Program-made: the position numbers and the translations under genes
The notes under the pieces: generated by a model
The model's input: only the letters and a program-made list of their open reading frames with translations
What the model was told of the DNA's origin: nothing
Database searches by the model: none
Source: an uncultured Peptococcaceae bacterium
GTDB taxonomy: Bacteria > Bacillota > Peptococcia > Peptococcales > Peptococcaceae
DNA length: 64,000 nt
Reading direction: 5' to 3'
Assembly: GCA_937976375.1 (NCBI GenBank)
Contig: CALJRU010000071.1
Coordinates: 16,695-80,694, forward strand
Part shown: piece after piece, positions 1 through 8,410 of the stretch
Numbering within the stretch: the stretch's first letter is position 1
Layout of the letters: the number at the start of each line of letters is the position of its first letter

Positions 1-588
1 CAGTTTGACTGCAAGCGCCATTTGAAGAGCAGCACAAAGTGCTGGTGTAAAAGAAAGTACACTTTTATCTGTAAGGCGAACATGATTTGGGTAAAGCATG
101 TCAATAAGTGGTTCATCTGGCATATAAATTGCAGCTTGTGCGACCCAGCCGCGAATGGCGCCATAGACAACGGGAATATTGAGTGTTGAAGCTGCCTGCG
201 CTAAGATGTGACGTGCTTCAATATTGTCGAGGGCATCTATTGCCAGGTCACAATTTGTCAAAAGATGAAGCGCGTTTTCGGTCGTCAGCATGGTGCAATA
301 GGCTTCAGTGGTACATGTAGAATTGATTTTGGAGATGTGCTCATTAGCAATATCGACTTTGTATTTTCCGATTGCTGCTTCGCTGCATAATAATTGTCGA
401 TTCAGATTACTTTTGTTAAAAACGTCGCCATCAATCACGCGAATGGTGCCAATGCCAAGACGCGCTGCTTGATCAATAAGATGACCGCCAATGCCGCCGC
501 AACCGATTACTGCGATACGTTTTGTACCTAACAGTGCACACTCTTCTTCAGTAAGCGCGGGGAAATTGCGTATGTAACGTTCATCCAT
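1..588 (-). CDS. ThiF/MoeB/HesA-family E1-like enzyme, partial
   Basis: The 196 codons visible read from an ATG at 588 without a stop to the left edge, so the C-terminus is missing. A Rossmann ATP-binding loop IGCGGIGG lies near residues 28-35, followed by an acidic IDGD and the NLNRQ motif typical of E1-like adenylating enzymes (MoeB, ThiF, HesA). Such enzymes adenylate the C-terminal Gly-Gly of a small sulfur carrier. The gene starts one base after the stop of a Gly-Gly-ending MoaD-like protein, whose GGAGG lies inside that gene's last codons, so the two are probably translationally coupled and are likely enzyme and substrate. The catalytic cysteine region is not in the window, so MoeB, ThiF or HesA cannot be told apart. 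Confidence 0.88.
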   Translation of the reverse strand, partial: MDERYIRNFPALTEEECALLGTKRIAVIGCGGIGGHLIDQAARLGIGTIRVIDGDVFNKSNLNRQLLCSEAAIGKYKVDIANEHISKINSTCTTEAYCTMLTTENALHLLTNCDLAIDALDNIEARHILAQAASTLNIPVVYGAIRGWVAQAAIYMPDEPLIDMLYPNHVRLTDKSVLSFTPALCAALQMALAVKL

Positions 589-589
589 T

Positions 590-811
590 TTAACCGCCTC
601 CCACAGGAGGAAAAAGTGCCACAATGTCACCATCTTTGACAGTTGATTCTGGTTTCTGGTGAAATCCGTTGATTAGGAGAATAGAAACTTCATCTTCAGG
701 AATGTTGAGCTTTTGAATAATATCTCCTGCACAAGAAATATCGTCGGCATCCATCATTATAATCTTATCGCGGCCTTGACGAAGGGTTGCGAATACACGT
801 ACTTCGATCAT
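590..811 (-). CDS. MoaD/ThiS-family sulfur-carrier protein
   Basis: This is a 73-residue protein with the ubiquitin-like start IEVRVFATLRQGRDK and the end LFPPVGGG. The terminal Gly-Gly is what a MoaD/ThiS carrier needs for adenylation and thiocarboxylation. The frame is open further upstream to 862, but that would translate a terminator hairpin. A GGAGG at 819-823 sits 7 bases before the ATG at 811 (4 bases before an alternative ATG at 814), so 811 is preferred. It lies between AOR and the E1-like enzyme on the same strand. By position it may donate sulfur for the pterin dithiolene, possibly dedicated to the tungsten cofactor of AOR; that specificity is inference. Confidence 0.88.
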   Translation of the reverse strand: MIEVRVFATLRQGRDKIIMMDADDISCAGDIIQKLNIPEDEVSILLINGFHQKPESTVKDGDIVALFPPVGGG

Positions 812-828
812 CATATCGCCTCCGTTCA

Positions 829-860
829 TAAAAAATAGGGAGAGGTCGGAATCCTCTCCC
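829..860 (-). terminator. Rho-independent terminator between AOR and the MoaD-like gene
   Basis: Read on the minus strand, an 8-bp GC-rich stem (GGGAGAGG paired with CCTCTCCC) is followed by TATTTTTTAT. It lies in the 64-bp gap after the AOR stop and may reduce, rather than abolish, transcription of the MoaD-like and E1-like genes. Confidence 0.75.
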
Positions 861-875
861 ACAATTTAATGATAA

Positions 876-2693
876 TTATTTACCGACACATTCGTCAAGT
901 CCAAGTTTCTTCAACGTTTCATCTGTTGGGAATGCATTAACCCAACCACGTGCTTCATAATATTGAGGTAAGGTTAATGGAAGCTGAGAAACCATGCCTT
1001 CGGAAGGACCATTAGTGATTGGTTCTTGAAGCAGTCGTTTTGGTAAACGATCGTCCTCAGGTTTCATACCTGCAGCTTTGTTAAACATGCGTTCAATATT
1101 GTAAATTCGATCACCTATGTTAAGTACTTCTTCTACGGTCCAATTGGTGCCTGTAGCAGCATTAAGAAGAGCCGTGTATTCAGGTGCGCCCATTGCAAAT
1201 GATGTGAACAAGCAATGTCCCATGGAGTCGATTACTGCGGTCAGATCTTGGAAAGTTTTTGCCCAGAATGCTTTGTCGGTTGTAACGGTACGATCAAGTT
1301 GTTCTGGCAGACCAAGTACTTCAGGAGAAATCATATAGCCGCGTACATGGCAGCCGCCACGGTTAGAAGTGGCATAAGTAATGCCAATACCTTGGATTGC
1401 ACGTGCATCGTAAGCTGGCATTTCTTGTTTTTTGACACTCATGGAAATTTCTGGATGCCCATAATGCTCGCAAAGTCTTGCAGAACCAGAACTCATCAGC
1501 CAAGCAAGTTCGGATTCTGGATCGCCCATACGTTTTGTCCATTCAATAAGCGCTTCTTTAGAGCCCCATTCAAGTGGAACACCGTCACACTCTTCTTCTT
1601 TAATATATCCGCGCTGATATAATTCCATGGCTGCGGCAATGGTGCAAGGCGTAGATATTGCATCAAGTCCATATTCATTGCAAAGCATGTTGCAAATGTC
1701 AATGGTATTCAGATCATTGTTGCCGCAGTTACCGCCGTATGCCCAGAGTGGTTCGTATTCTGGACCACCGACAACTTTGTCGCCAACTTTAATAACGCGG
1801 GCACATGCAATTGGGCAGCGATAGCAGGCACCTGCTTTTACGAGATAGGTATCAGCCAAGGTTTCGCCGGAAATTTCATCTCCATACTCTGCATAGGAAC
1901 CCTGCCAGTTGTTAGTTGGAAAAGCACCAATATTGTTCACGATATTAACCAATACTGCAGTACCAAGCTGGCGCAAACCAGAACCGGTGACTGGGTTTGC
2001 TTTGATAATTTCCATGGCATTTTTGGTGGCTTCCTTCAGTGCATCGATGTCTGCAATGTTATCAAGATTTTTACGTGTCGCACGCACAACGATGGCTTTC
2101 AGCTTTTTGCTGCCCATTACAGCACCAACACCACTACGACCTGCGGCACGGTCTTTGTCATTCATGATAGCAGCAAGCAGAACTTTCTTTTCACCGGCAG
2201 GACCGATGTTCAGTACAGAGAAGTCGTTTCCGTGACGTTCTTTTAATGTATCATCGATAAGTTCACTTTTCATACCGAGCAAATCATCGGCGTTATGAAG
2301 TTCGATTTTGTCATCATCGATAGAAATATAGGTCCACTCAGGTGCTTCACCTTCAACAATAATGGCATCCCAGCCTGCATATTTGAGCTTTGCGCCCCAA
2401 ATACCGCCAGAGTTGGAACATGCAATCATACCTGTTAATGGAGATTTCGTAACAACCATATAGCGTCCTGTAGATGGTGCAGCAGCGCCCGTCATTGGGC
2501 CAGTGATATAAATCAATTTGTTTTCTGGAGAAAGTGGATCAACAGTAGCGACACCTTCATCATAGAGCATTTTTGTACCGAGACCACGGCCACCAATAAA
2601 TTTATGGGCAAGTTCAAGATCTAGTGGTTCAATTTTGATTTCTCCGGTACTGAGATTGATACGGGCAATTTTTTCGTAATAAGCACCAGCCAT
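876..2693 (-). CDS. aor: Aldehyde:ferredoxin oxidoreductase (AOR), tungsten-pterin type
   Basis: This 605-residue protein matches the AOR family along its whole length. Typical stretches are FIGGRGLGTKML near residue 32, the ITGPMTGA/STGRY region near 63-78, and NDKDRAAGRSGVGAVMGSKK near 178-197. The four [4Fe-4S] ligands appear as C290-x2-C293-x3-C297 and C494, almost exactly the spacing known in Pyrococcus furiosus AOR (288, 291, 295, 494). The family oxidises aldehydes to acids, or runs in reverse, with ferredoxin and a bis-pterin tungsten cofactor in the cytoplasm. The start has a strong AAAGGAGG 9 bases upstream. A sigma-A type promoter lies at 2763-2790. The natural aldehyde and the electron partner are not shown by the sequence. 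Confidence 0.95.
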   Translation of the reverse strand: MAGAYYEKIARINLSTGEIKIEPLDLELAHKFIGGRGLGTKMLYDEGVATVDPLSPENKLIYITGPMTGAAAPSTGRYMVVTKSPLTGMIACSNSGGIWGAKLKYAGWDAIIVEGEAPEWTYISIDDDKIELHNADDLLGMKSELIDDTLKERHGNDFSVLNIGPAGEKKVLLAAIMNDKDRAAGRSGVGAVMGSKKLKAIVVRATRKNLDNIADIDALKEATKNAMEIIKANPVTGSGLRQLGTAVLVNIVNNIGAFPTNNWQGSYAEYGDEISGETLADTYLVKAGACYRCPIACARVIKVGDKVVGGPEYEPLWAYGGNCGNNDLNTIDICNMLCNEYGLDAISTPCTIAAAMELYQRGYIKEEECDGVPLEWGSKEALIEWTKRMGDPESELAWLMSSGSARLCEHYGHPEISMSVKKQEMPAYDARAIQGIGITYATSNRGGCHVRGYMISPEVLGLPEQLDRTVTTDKAFWAKTFQDLTAVIDSMGHCLFTSFAMGAPEYTALLNAATGTNWTVEEVLNIGDRIYNIERMFNKAAGMKPEDDRLPKRLLQEPITNGPSEGMVSQLPLTLPQYYEARGWVNAFPTDETLKKLGLDECVGK

Positions 2694-2762
2694 AGCGAAT
2701 TCCTCCTTTAATTCTTTATAAAAAACATTTTCTCTTGAAATATTTTGACTACTCTATCTATT

Positions 2763-2790
2763 ATTATAGAAGATAAGAATGCAATAACAA
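2763..2790 (-). promoter_or_regulatory. Promoter of the aor transcript
   Basis: On the minus strand a -35 box TTGTTA (2785-2790) is separated by 16 bp from a consensus TATAAT (2763-2768), 70 bp ahead of the aor start codon. Confidence 0.65.
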
Positions 2791-2811
2791 GACAACAAAG
2801 CAAGGTTTGTG

Positions 2812-2890
2812 CGAAACAACACGAAAGTGTTCTGTTTCATACATAGTATTTTTATGTTTTATCTCTGAAAATGTGTGAAATAATACGAAA
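2812..2890. repeat. Direct repeats and inverted repeat in the aor/regulator divergent region
   Basis: CGAAACAACACGAAA (2812-2826) recurs as TGAAATAATACGAAA (2876-2890), 12 of 15 identical and 64 bp apart, about six helical turns. The left copy also begins an inverted repeat, GAAACA-ACAC-gaaa-GTGT-TC-TGTTTC (2813-2838). Both copies lie between and upstream of the two divergent -35 boxes, so they are candidate operator sites for the adjacent HTH regulator. Confidence 0.45.
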
Positions 2891-2927
2891 TAGATTGATA
2901 ATGGATGTATCGCGTCTGATGGCAAAC

Positions 2928-2956
2928 TTGTTAGAAAAATGAAAAAAACGTATAAT
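2928..2956 (+). promoter_or_regulatory. Promoter of the cofactor operon
   Basis: TTGTTA (2928-2933), a 17-bp spacer and a consensus TATAAT (2951-2956) form a strong sigma-A promoter. Transcription should start near 2963, which rules out the upstream in-frame start at 2955 for the next gene. Confidence 0.8.
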
Positions 2957-2996
2957 GAGAACAATGAAACAGTTATATAACAGAAGAGGGGGGACT

Positions 2997-3935
2997 ATGA
3001 TGGCTCAGAATAAATCTTTATCAACGCAAGAAGTTGCGGACATTCTTCATGTCAGTAAGTCGACCATTTATGATTTGATACGTCGCGGGGAGATTCGCTC
3101 CTATAAAATAGGTCGAAAAGTTCGTTTTACGCAGGATGATGTTGATGCGTATATTGCACGTTCGCGCAGTGAAAATAGTGTAAAAGCAGTGCAAAAAATT
3201 CAGACCCATTCAACCTTGCTGACACCACCGGAAGGAGAGGCGCCGGATTTAATAATCTCCGGACAGGATGTATTGTTGGACATTCTAGCAAATTATCTTC
3301 ACCAGGGTGGCATTAATGCGGCACGGACCTATCTCTCTGGTTTTGAAGGGTTATTGTCGCTTTATCAAGAGAAGGTGCATGTGTGCGCGAGCCATTTATA
3401 TGATGGAGATGACTATAACACATCTTACGTGCGTTATCTGATGCCTGGTGTTCCTGCGGTCTTGATCAATTTATCATATAGAATTCAGGGATTTTATGTT
3501 AGAAAAGGAAATCCTAAGAGCATTCATGGTTGGGAAGACTTGAGACGTAGTGATTTAAAATTGTTAAATCGCCGTCCAGGATCTAGTTCGCGCATTTTAT
3601 TAGATATCCAAATGAAAAAAATGGGTATTTTGCCGGAAAATATTCCTGGATATAATTCGGTGATTAAATCTCATTTGACAGTTGCCGCTGCAATTGCTGA
3701 AGGAGAAGCTGATTTCGCACTTGGAACAGAAAGAATCTCAAATCAGATAGATGGCATTGATTTTATCCCACTGATGAAGGAGCGATATGATCTTGTGCTT
3801 CGAAAATCTTTTCTTGACTCCGTGGCTGCTCAAAGATTGCTGGAAATATTGAATATGCCTGCTTTTCGAGCAGAAATATCGCATTATTCCGGTAATGATT
3901 ACAGAGATTTAGGGAAGATCATTAAGGAGGTATGA
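2997..3935 (+). CDS. HTH regulator with PBP-like (molybdate/tungstate-type) domain
   Basis: This is a 312-residue protein. Residues about 7-58 form an excisionase/MerR-like helix-turn-helix (STQEVADILHVSKSTIYDLI, then KIGRKVRF and DVDAYI). The remainder (about 85-310) is a periplasmic-binding-protein-like domain with the markers NRRPGSSSRILLD, TVAAAIAEGEADFALG and FIPLMKERYDLV. The same domain is found at the C-terminus of the second MoeA downstream (compare NRQKGSGTRVLMD). In other bacteria HTH-PBP proteins of this kind sit in molybdenum/tungsten gene clusters and are thought to sense the oxyanion or cofactor. The start at 2997 (or 3000) follows the purine-rich AGAGGGGGG. It is the first gene of the apparent operon and divergent from aor, so autoregulation and control of aor are plausible. 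Confidence 0.87.
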   Translation: MMAQNKSLSTQEVADILHVSKSTIYDLIRRGEIRSYKIGRKVRFTQDDVDAYIARSRSENSVKAVQKIQTHSTLLTPPEGEAPDLIISGQDVLLDILANYLHQGGINAARTYLSGFEGLLSLYQEKVHVCASHLYDGDDYNTSYVRYLMPGVPAVLINLSYRIQGFYVRKGNPKSIHGWEDLRRSDLKLLNRRPGSSSRILLDIQMKKMGILPENIPGYNSVIKSHLTVAAAIAEGEADFALGTERISNQIDGIDFIPLMKERYDLVLRKSFLDSVAAQRLLEILNMPAFRAEISHYSGNDYRDLGKIIKEV

Positions 3936-3938
3936 GAT

Positions 3939-5162
3939 ATGCTTGAAGTAAAGACACCGCAAGAAGTCTTGTCTTTAATAAATACTGAGTTTACGGTGTT
4001 GTCGAATCGAGTGGAAAACGTTTCGCTCGATCGGGCAATTGGTCGCGTTCTTGCTGAAAATGTGATTGCTAAAGAATATGTGCCAGATTTTAATCGCTCA
4101 ACCGTAGATGGTTATGCAGTAAGGGCGCGAGACACTTTTGGATGTACAGATGCTATTCCGGCCATGTTGCCTTTGGCTGGAGAAATTTTTATGGGTGAAG
4201 GTGCAGATTTACCGCTGCAACCAGAAACCTGTGTAGCAGTGCCAACTGGTGGTGCTGTCCCAGAAGGTGCAGATAGTGTTGTGATGGTTGAATACACCGA
4301 TGATTATGGCGATGGCACAATTGGTATTACTAAACCGGTCGCACCGGGGCAAAATATGATTTTTCGTGGAGATGATGTTTTTCCGGGAAAAATCATATTA
4401 GATAGGGGTCGCGTGCTAGGATCTCAAGATATTGGTGCTTTAGCGGCAATTGGCAAAGTAAATGTGATGGTGCAGCAGAAATTACGTGTTGGTATTATTT
4501 CTACAGGTGACGAATTGGTTTCTCCAGAAGTGATCCCTGGTCCGGGACAGGTACGAGATGTTAATAGTGTCATGCTGCAATCTATGCTTCAAGTGTTTGG
4601 GGCGGATGTTATATCGTATGGCATTGTGATTGATGATGCTGAGCGACTGGCCGAAAAGGTTGATGAAGCGCTTGAACAATGTGACGTTGTGTTGCTTTCC
4701 GGAGGCAGCAGTGTTGGCGTGAAAGATGCAACTTGTCGAATCATTGAAGAACGCGGAGATTTACTTTTTCATGGCATCGCTATTAAGCCTGGTAAACCAA
4801 CAATTTTTGGGAAAAATGGCAATAAACCGCTAATTGGATTGCCGGGACATCCAGTTGCGGCATATTTTATCACGAAGTTATTTGTTATACCATTGTTGGG
4901 GCATTTAATGGGCAGATCTATGAAAAATTATACTGTGACAGCAAGACTCAGTGAAAATATTGGTGCAAATCATGGACGTGCGCAGTATCAATCCTGCCGT
5001 TTGGAATATGATGAACACGGCCTGGTTGCAATTCCGGTTCGTGGAAAGTCTGGGCTGATTACCATGTTGGCTGGCAGTGATGGGTACTTCTGTATAGACC
5101 GTGATTGCGAAGGGCTGCCAAAAAATGCTGAAATTCAAGTAAATATATGTTTGGGGGACTGA
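3939..5162 (+). CDS. moeA: Molybdopterin molybdenumtransferase MoeA
   Basis: This 407-residue protein has the full MoeA layout. It shows STVDGYAVRA near 54, PTGGAVPEGADSVVMVE near 102, ISTGDELVSP near 187, SGGSSVGVKDAT near 254, HGIAIKPGKPTIFG near 278 and GLPGHPVAAYF near 300. MoeA inserts Mo or W into adenylylated molybdopterin. An AAGGAGG lying across the end of the upstream gene serves its ATG, 3 bases after that stop. A second MoeA follows 4 bases downstream. Organisms with both Mo and W enzymes often carry two MoeA copies; which metal this copy handles cannot be read from the sequence. Confidence 0.94.
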   Translation: MLEVKTPQEVLSLINTEFTVLSNRVENVSLDRAIGRVLAENVIAKEYVPDFNRSTVDGYAVRARDTFGCTDAIPAMLPLAGEIFMGEGADLPLQPETCVAVPTGGAVPEGADSVVMVEYTDDYGDGTIGITKPVAPGQNMIFRGDDVFPGKIILDRGRVLGSQDIGALAAIGKVNVMVQQKLRVGIISTGDELVSPEVIPGPGQVRDVNSVMLQSMLQVFGADVISYGIVIDDAERLAEKVDEALEQCDVVLLSGGSSVGVKDATCRIIEERGDLLFHGIAIKPGKPTIFGKNGNKPLIGLPGHPVAAYFITKLFVIPLLGHLMGRSMKNYTVTARLSENIGANHGRAQYQSCRLEYDEHGLVAIPVRGKSGLITMLAGSDGYFCIDRDCEGLPKNAEIQVNICLGD

Positions 5163-5166
5163 AGCC

Positions 5167-7077
5167 ATGGGATTTGAATATTTAACAAATATATCTTTAG
5201 ATCAAGCACAAAACGAATATTTAAATAAGCTAACTGAAAATGGATTTATGGGACAAAGTGAATGCGTTCCGGTTCATGATGCGTGTGGACGTATTACTGC
5301 ACATGCAGTTTACGCTCATATTTGTGCACCTCATTATGCAGCAAGTGCAATGGATGGGATTGCTGTTCATGCAAAAGATACGTTTGGGGCTACAGAAACG
5401 ACGCCTGTAATACTTACACCACAACAGTATGTGGTTGTGGATACTGGAGATCCCGTTCCAGAAACATGTGACGCGGTGATTATGGTTGAAGATATTGTTC
5501 GCAACGAAGATGAGAGTGTTACTATTTATGCGGCTGCCGCACCTTGGCAACATATTCGGCAAATTGGCGAAGATATTTGTGCTGGTGAAATGATCCTTGC
5601 GTCATATATGGAAATTACTCCGGCAGCCATCGGGGCTATGATCGCTGGCGGGGTCATGGAGGTAGAAGTTGTTAAAAAACCAATTGTTGGGATCATTCCA
5701 ACAGGTGATGAAATTGTTTCGCCTTGTGCCGATCCTAAAGCAGGAGACATACTGGAATTTAACTCTTCTATTTTTTCTGCAATGGTTCAACAATGGGGTG
5801 CAGTGGCAAAAACTTATCCGATTGTACCAGATGATTTTGATGCTATCTATGATATGGTGTCAAAGGCTGTTGATGAATGTGATATTGTCTTATTAAATGC
5901 AGGATCTTCTGCAGGACGTGAAGACTATTCTGTATCGGTAATAAGAAAATTGGGAGAAGTTATTCATCATGGCATTGCCATCAAGCCTGGCAAACCAGCT
6001 ATCTTGGGATGCTGCGGAAATGTGCCAATCCTTGGTGTTCCGGGATATCCTGTCAGTGGGATCATTGTCATTGAACAATTTTTAAAACCAATAATTTCGA
6101 ACTGGTTAAGGGTATCTGGTAAGTCGGAGAACTATATGGAAGCTGTTTTAACACGTCCTGTAGTTAGTGGATTGAAATATCAGGAATTTGTTCGTGTGCG
6201 AATGGGGGTTGTTGGCAATAAATTGACGGCATCTCCATTGAGTCGTGGTGCTGGTGTTGTGTCTTCGTTTATGAAAGCGGATGGTATTCTTGAAGTTCCG
6301 CAGGGAACAGAAGGATACGAGGCTGGAGAAAAAGTTCGTGTTCGTCTGTTGACAGAGCCGAAAAAATTGGAAAACACTTTAGTTGTTATTGGAAGCCATG
6401 ATCCATTATTGGATGAGGTTGCCGATATGATGCATATTGACAATCCTGATGTTTATATGAGTAGTACACATGTTGGCTCAATGGGAGGAATTATGGCTAT
6501 TCGCCGTGGTGAAGCGCATGCTGGTGGATGTCATTTGTTAGATACAGAAACCGGAAAATATAATATATCTTTCTTAAAGAAATATTTCCCGAATGGAGGT
6601 ATTCGGTTGGTCCGTTGTGTTGGGCGACAACAGGGGCTCATGCTGGCAAAAAACAATCCGTTAAATATTCAGGAATTTGCTGATATTACTAAAGAAGGCG
6701 TGAGATATGTCAACCGACAAAAAGGGTCGGGCACGCGTGTTTTGATGGATTATTTATGCCAGCAGTATCAGGTTAATCCTGACAACATTTATGGTTATGA
6801 ACGTGAAGAATTGACGCATACTTCTGTTGCGGCGCAAATTGCAAATGGAAGTGCTGATGCGGGAATGGGCATATATTCAGCAGCAAAATTGTATGATTTG
6901 GAATTTCTTCCTATTTGTATTGAAGAATATGATCTCATCATTCCTGAGAATGCATGGGAAACGCCTGTTGTACAACAGTTGCTGGAAACCATCAAAAGTA
7001 CTGCTTTTAAAGAAAAAATGCTCTCTATGGGTGGATACACTGTCGAAAATCCTGGAGAGCTGATACCATTGGACTGA
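5167..7077 (+). CDS. moeA: MoeA fused to a PBP-like domain
   Basis: This is a 636-residue fusion. Residues 1-398 are MoeA-like (SAMDGIAVHA near 60, IPTGDEIVSP near 177, NAGSSAGREDYS near 244, HHGIAIKPGKPAIL near 267, GVPGYPVSGII near 290). Residues about 402-636 are a PBP-like domain (VVIGSHDPLLDEVADMM, RQKGSGTRVLMDYL near 517, HTSVAAQIANGSADAGMG, ICIEEYDLIIP) that is paralogous to the C-terminal part of the HTH regulator two genes upstream. Fusions of MoeA to such a domain are known in bacteria and archaea. A role in delivering or selecting the oxyanion for insertion is reasonable but inferred. The stop is followed one base later by the next start codon. Confidence 0.92.
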   Translation: MGFEYLTNISLDQAQNEYLNKLTENGFMGQSECVPVHDACGRITAHAVYAHICAPHYAASAMDGIAVHAKDTFGATETTPVILTPQQYVVVDTGDPVPETCDAVIMVEDIVRNEDESVTIYAAAAPWQHIRQIGEDICAGEMILASYMEITPAAIGAMIAGGVMEVEVVKKPIVGIIPTGDEIVSPCADPKAGDILEFNSSIFSAMVQQWGAVAKTYPIVPDDFDAIYDMVSKAVDECDIVLLNAGSSAGREDYSVSVIRKLGEVIHHGIAIKPGKPAILGCCGNVPILGVPGYPVSGIIVIEQFLKPIISNWLRVSGKSENYMEAVLTRPVVSGLKYQEFVRVRMGVVGNKLTASPLSRGAGVVSSFMKADGILEVPQGTEGYEAGEKVRVRLLTEPKKLENTLVVIGSHDPLLDEVADMMHIDNPDVYMSSTHVGSMGGIMAIRRGEAHAGGCHLLDTETGKYNISFLKKYFPNGGIRLVRCVGRQQGLMLAKNNPLNIQEFADITKEGVRYVNRQKGSGTRVLMDYLCQQYQVNPDNIYGYEREELTHTSVAAQIANGSADAGMGIYSAAKLYDLEFLPICIEEYDLIIPENAWETPVVQQLLETIKSTAFKEKMLSMGGYTVENPGELIPLD

Positions 7078-7078
7078 T

Positions 7079-8410
7079 ATGGAACACACAGATGTTGTTG
7101 TAATTGGCGGTGGAGTGCTTGGCTGTTTTGTTGCACGTAATTTGAGACGCTGGAACATCGATGTTACACTTATTGAAGCAGAAGCAGATGTTTGTATGGG
7201 AATTACGCGTGCAAATACTGCGATAGTATATAGTGGCTGTGATAATAAATCTGGCAGTTTAAAAGCAAGGATGACAGTCAATGCGAACAAACAATTTTCT
7301 AGTTTGTGCGAGGAGCTTGATGTTCCGTTCAAACGTTGCGGAAGCTTAATGGTCGCTCAGGGTCCGCAAGCGGAAGCTGTTTTAAAAATGAAATTAGAGC
7401 AAGGAAAAAGAAACGGCGTGGTAGGTATTGCGCTTTTATCAGGAAGCGAAGCACGAAGCATGGAACCGCTGCTTTCGAGTAGGATTACTGCAGCATTGTT
7501 TGTCCCAGGAACAGGAACGGTTAATCCATGGCAATTGGGGATTGCAGCGTTTGAAAATGCCCGTACAAATGGGTGTCAGACCATGTTAAATACGTTGGTT
7601 CGGAAAATAGAAAAAGATCAGGATCATTTTCTCATCGAAACAGAACATCATTCAATTCGATGTCGTGTGATTGTAAATTGTGCTGGCCTAAACGCAGATC
7701 ATATTCAAGAGATGGTTTTTCCGTTAACGGTACGTTTGACGTTTGATGCAGCAGACTATTTGGTTTTTGATAGAAAAGTATCGTCGCCTCGACAAATCAT
7801 TTTTCAAGAACGTGAAGACGGGAAAGGTGCCACGCTTGTTCCTACTGTGGAAGGCAATATGTTGATTGAATCTCCGGAGCGGACATTAAATACTGCAATG
7901 TGGGCAACAACAAAGGAAGGGTTAGAAAAACTTCAAATGCTTATAGCAGAATTATTGCCGAATATGAGCATGACGGGAGTGATTCGTTCGTTTGCAGCGG
8001 TGCGGCCAAATCCTTTTTTGATTTCGAATGAGAAAAAAAGACTGAATGATTTTGTTATAGTAAGACCAGCTGAAAATTTTTTCAGTTTTATTGGGATAAA
8101 AACTCCTGGATTAACTTGCGCGAATGAATTATCTATGCATATTGCAGAGGAAGTGGCATGCTTCATGAAGACATCTTTGAATAGTTCGTTTTTGCCAAGA
8201 CGTTATGCGGATCATGAGAAAGACAATGAGATCATTTGTCAGTGTGGACAAGTAACAAAAGGTGAAGTTATATCTGCAATTAAACGAGGGGCATGTACAG
8301 TAGATGGTGTAAAACATCGAGTAGGAAGCGGAATGGGTCGATGTCAAGGAGCACGTTGCAGGAAACGTATCCAACAATTATTGGAGGAACAAAAAAATGG
8401 AACATTGTGA
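7079..8410 (+). CDS. FAD-dependent oxidoreductase (GlpA/LhgO-like) with C-terminal [2Fe-2S] domain
   Basis: This is a 443-residue flavoprotein. An N-terminal FAD-binding loop GGGVLGCFVARNL lies near residues 10-22, followed by a DAO/glycerol-3-phosphate-dehydrogenase-like fold (RANTAIVYSGCD, GSLMVA, PGTGTVNPW, RSFAAVRPNPF). The C-terminus carries a BFD-type [2Fe-2S] motif with C387-x-C389 and C422-x4-C427. Related proteins are anaerobic glycerol-3-phosphate dehydrogenase subunits and 2-hydroxyacid oxidases. Here the gene sits inside a molybdopterin operon with no glycerol genes, overlaps the next flavoprotein by 14 bp and starts one base after moeA. That suggests redox work linked to the Mo/W enzyme or its cofactor. 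The substrate is unknown. Confidence 0.87.
   Translation: MEHTDVVVIGGGVLGCFVARNLRRWNIDVTLIEAEADVCMGITRANTAIVYSGCDNKSGSLKARMTVNANKQFSSLCEELDVPFKRCGSLMVAQGPQAEAVLKMKLEQGKRNGVVGIALLSGSEARSMEPLLSSRITAALFVPGTGTVNPWQLGIAAFENARTNGCQTMLNTLVRKIEKDQDHFLIETEHHSIRCRVIVNCAGLNADHIQEMVFPLTVRLTFDAADYLVFDRKVSSPRQIIFQEREDGKGATLVPTVEGNMLIESPERTLNTAMWATTKEGLEKLQMLIAELLPNMSMTGVIRSFAAVRPNPFLISNEKKRLNDFVIVRPAENFFSFIGIKTPGLTCANELSMHIAEEVACFMKTSLNSSFLPRRYADHEKDNEIICQCGQVTKGEVISAIKRGACTVDGVKHRVGSGMGRCQGARCRKRIQQLLEEQKNGTL

Noticed and set aside
590..862. Longer start for the MoaD-like protein at 862
   Set aside because: The extra residues are translated from a terminator hairpin. The real ribosome site GGAGG lies at 819-823.
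1117..2235. Several plus-strand reading frames inside aor
   Set aside because: They are antisense shadows of a well-conserved protein on the other strand, without ribosome sites or recognisable products.
2764..2964. A 66-codon reading frame on the minus strand in the aor/regulator gap
   Set aside because: It covers both divergent promoters and the repeat sites, has no ribosome site and has a composition unlike the neighbours.
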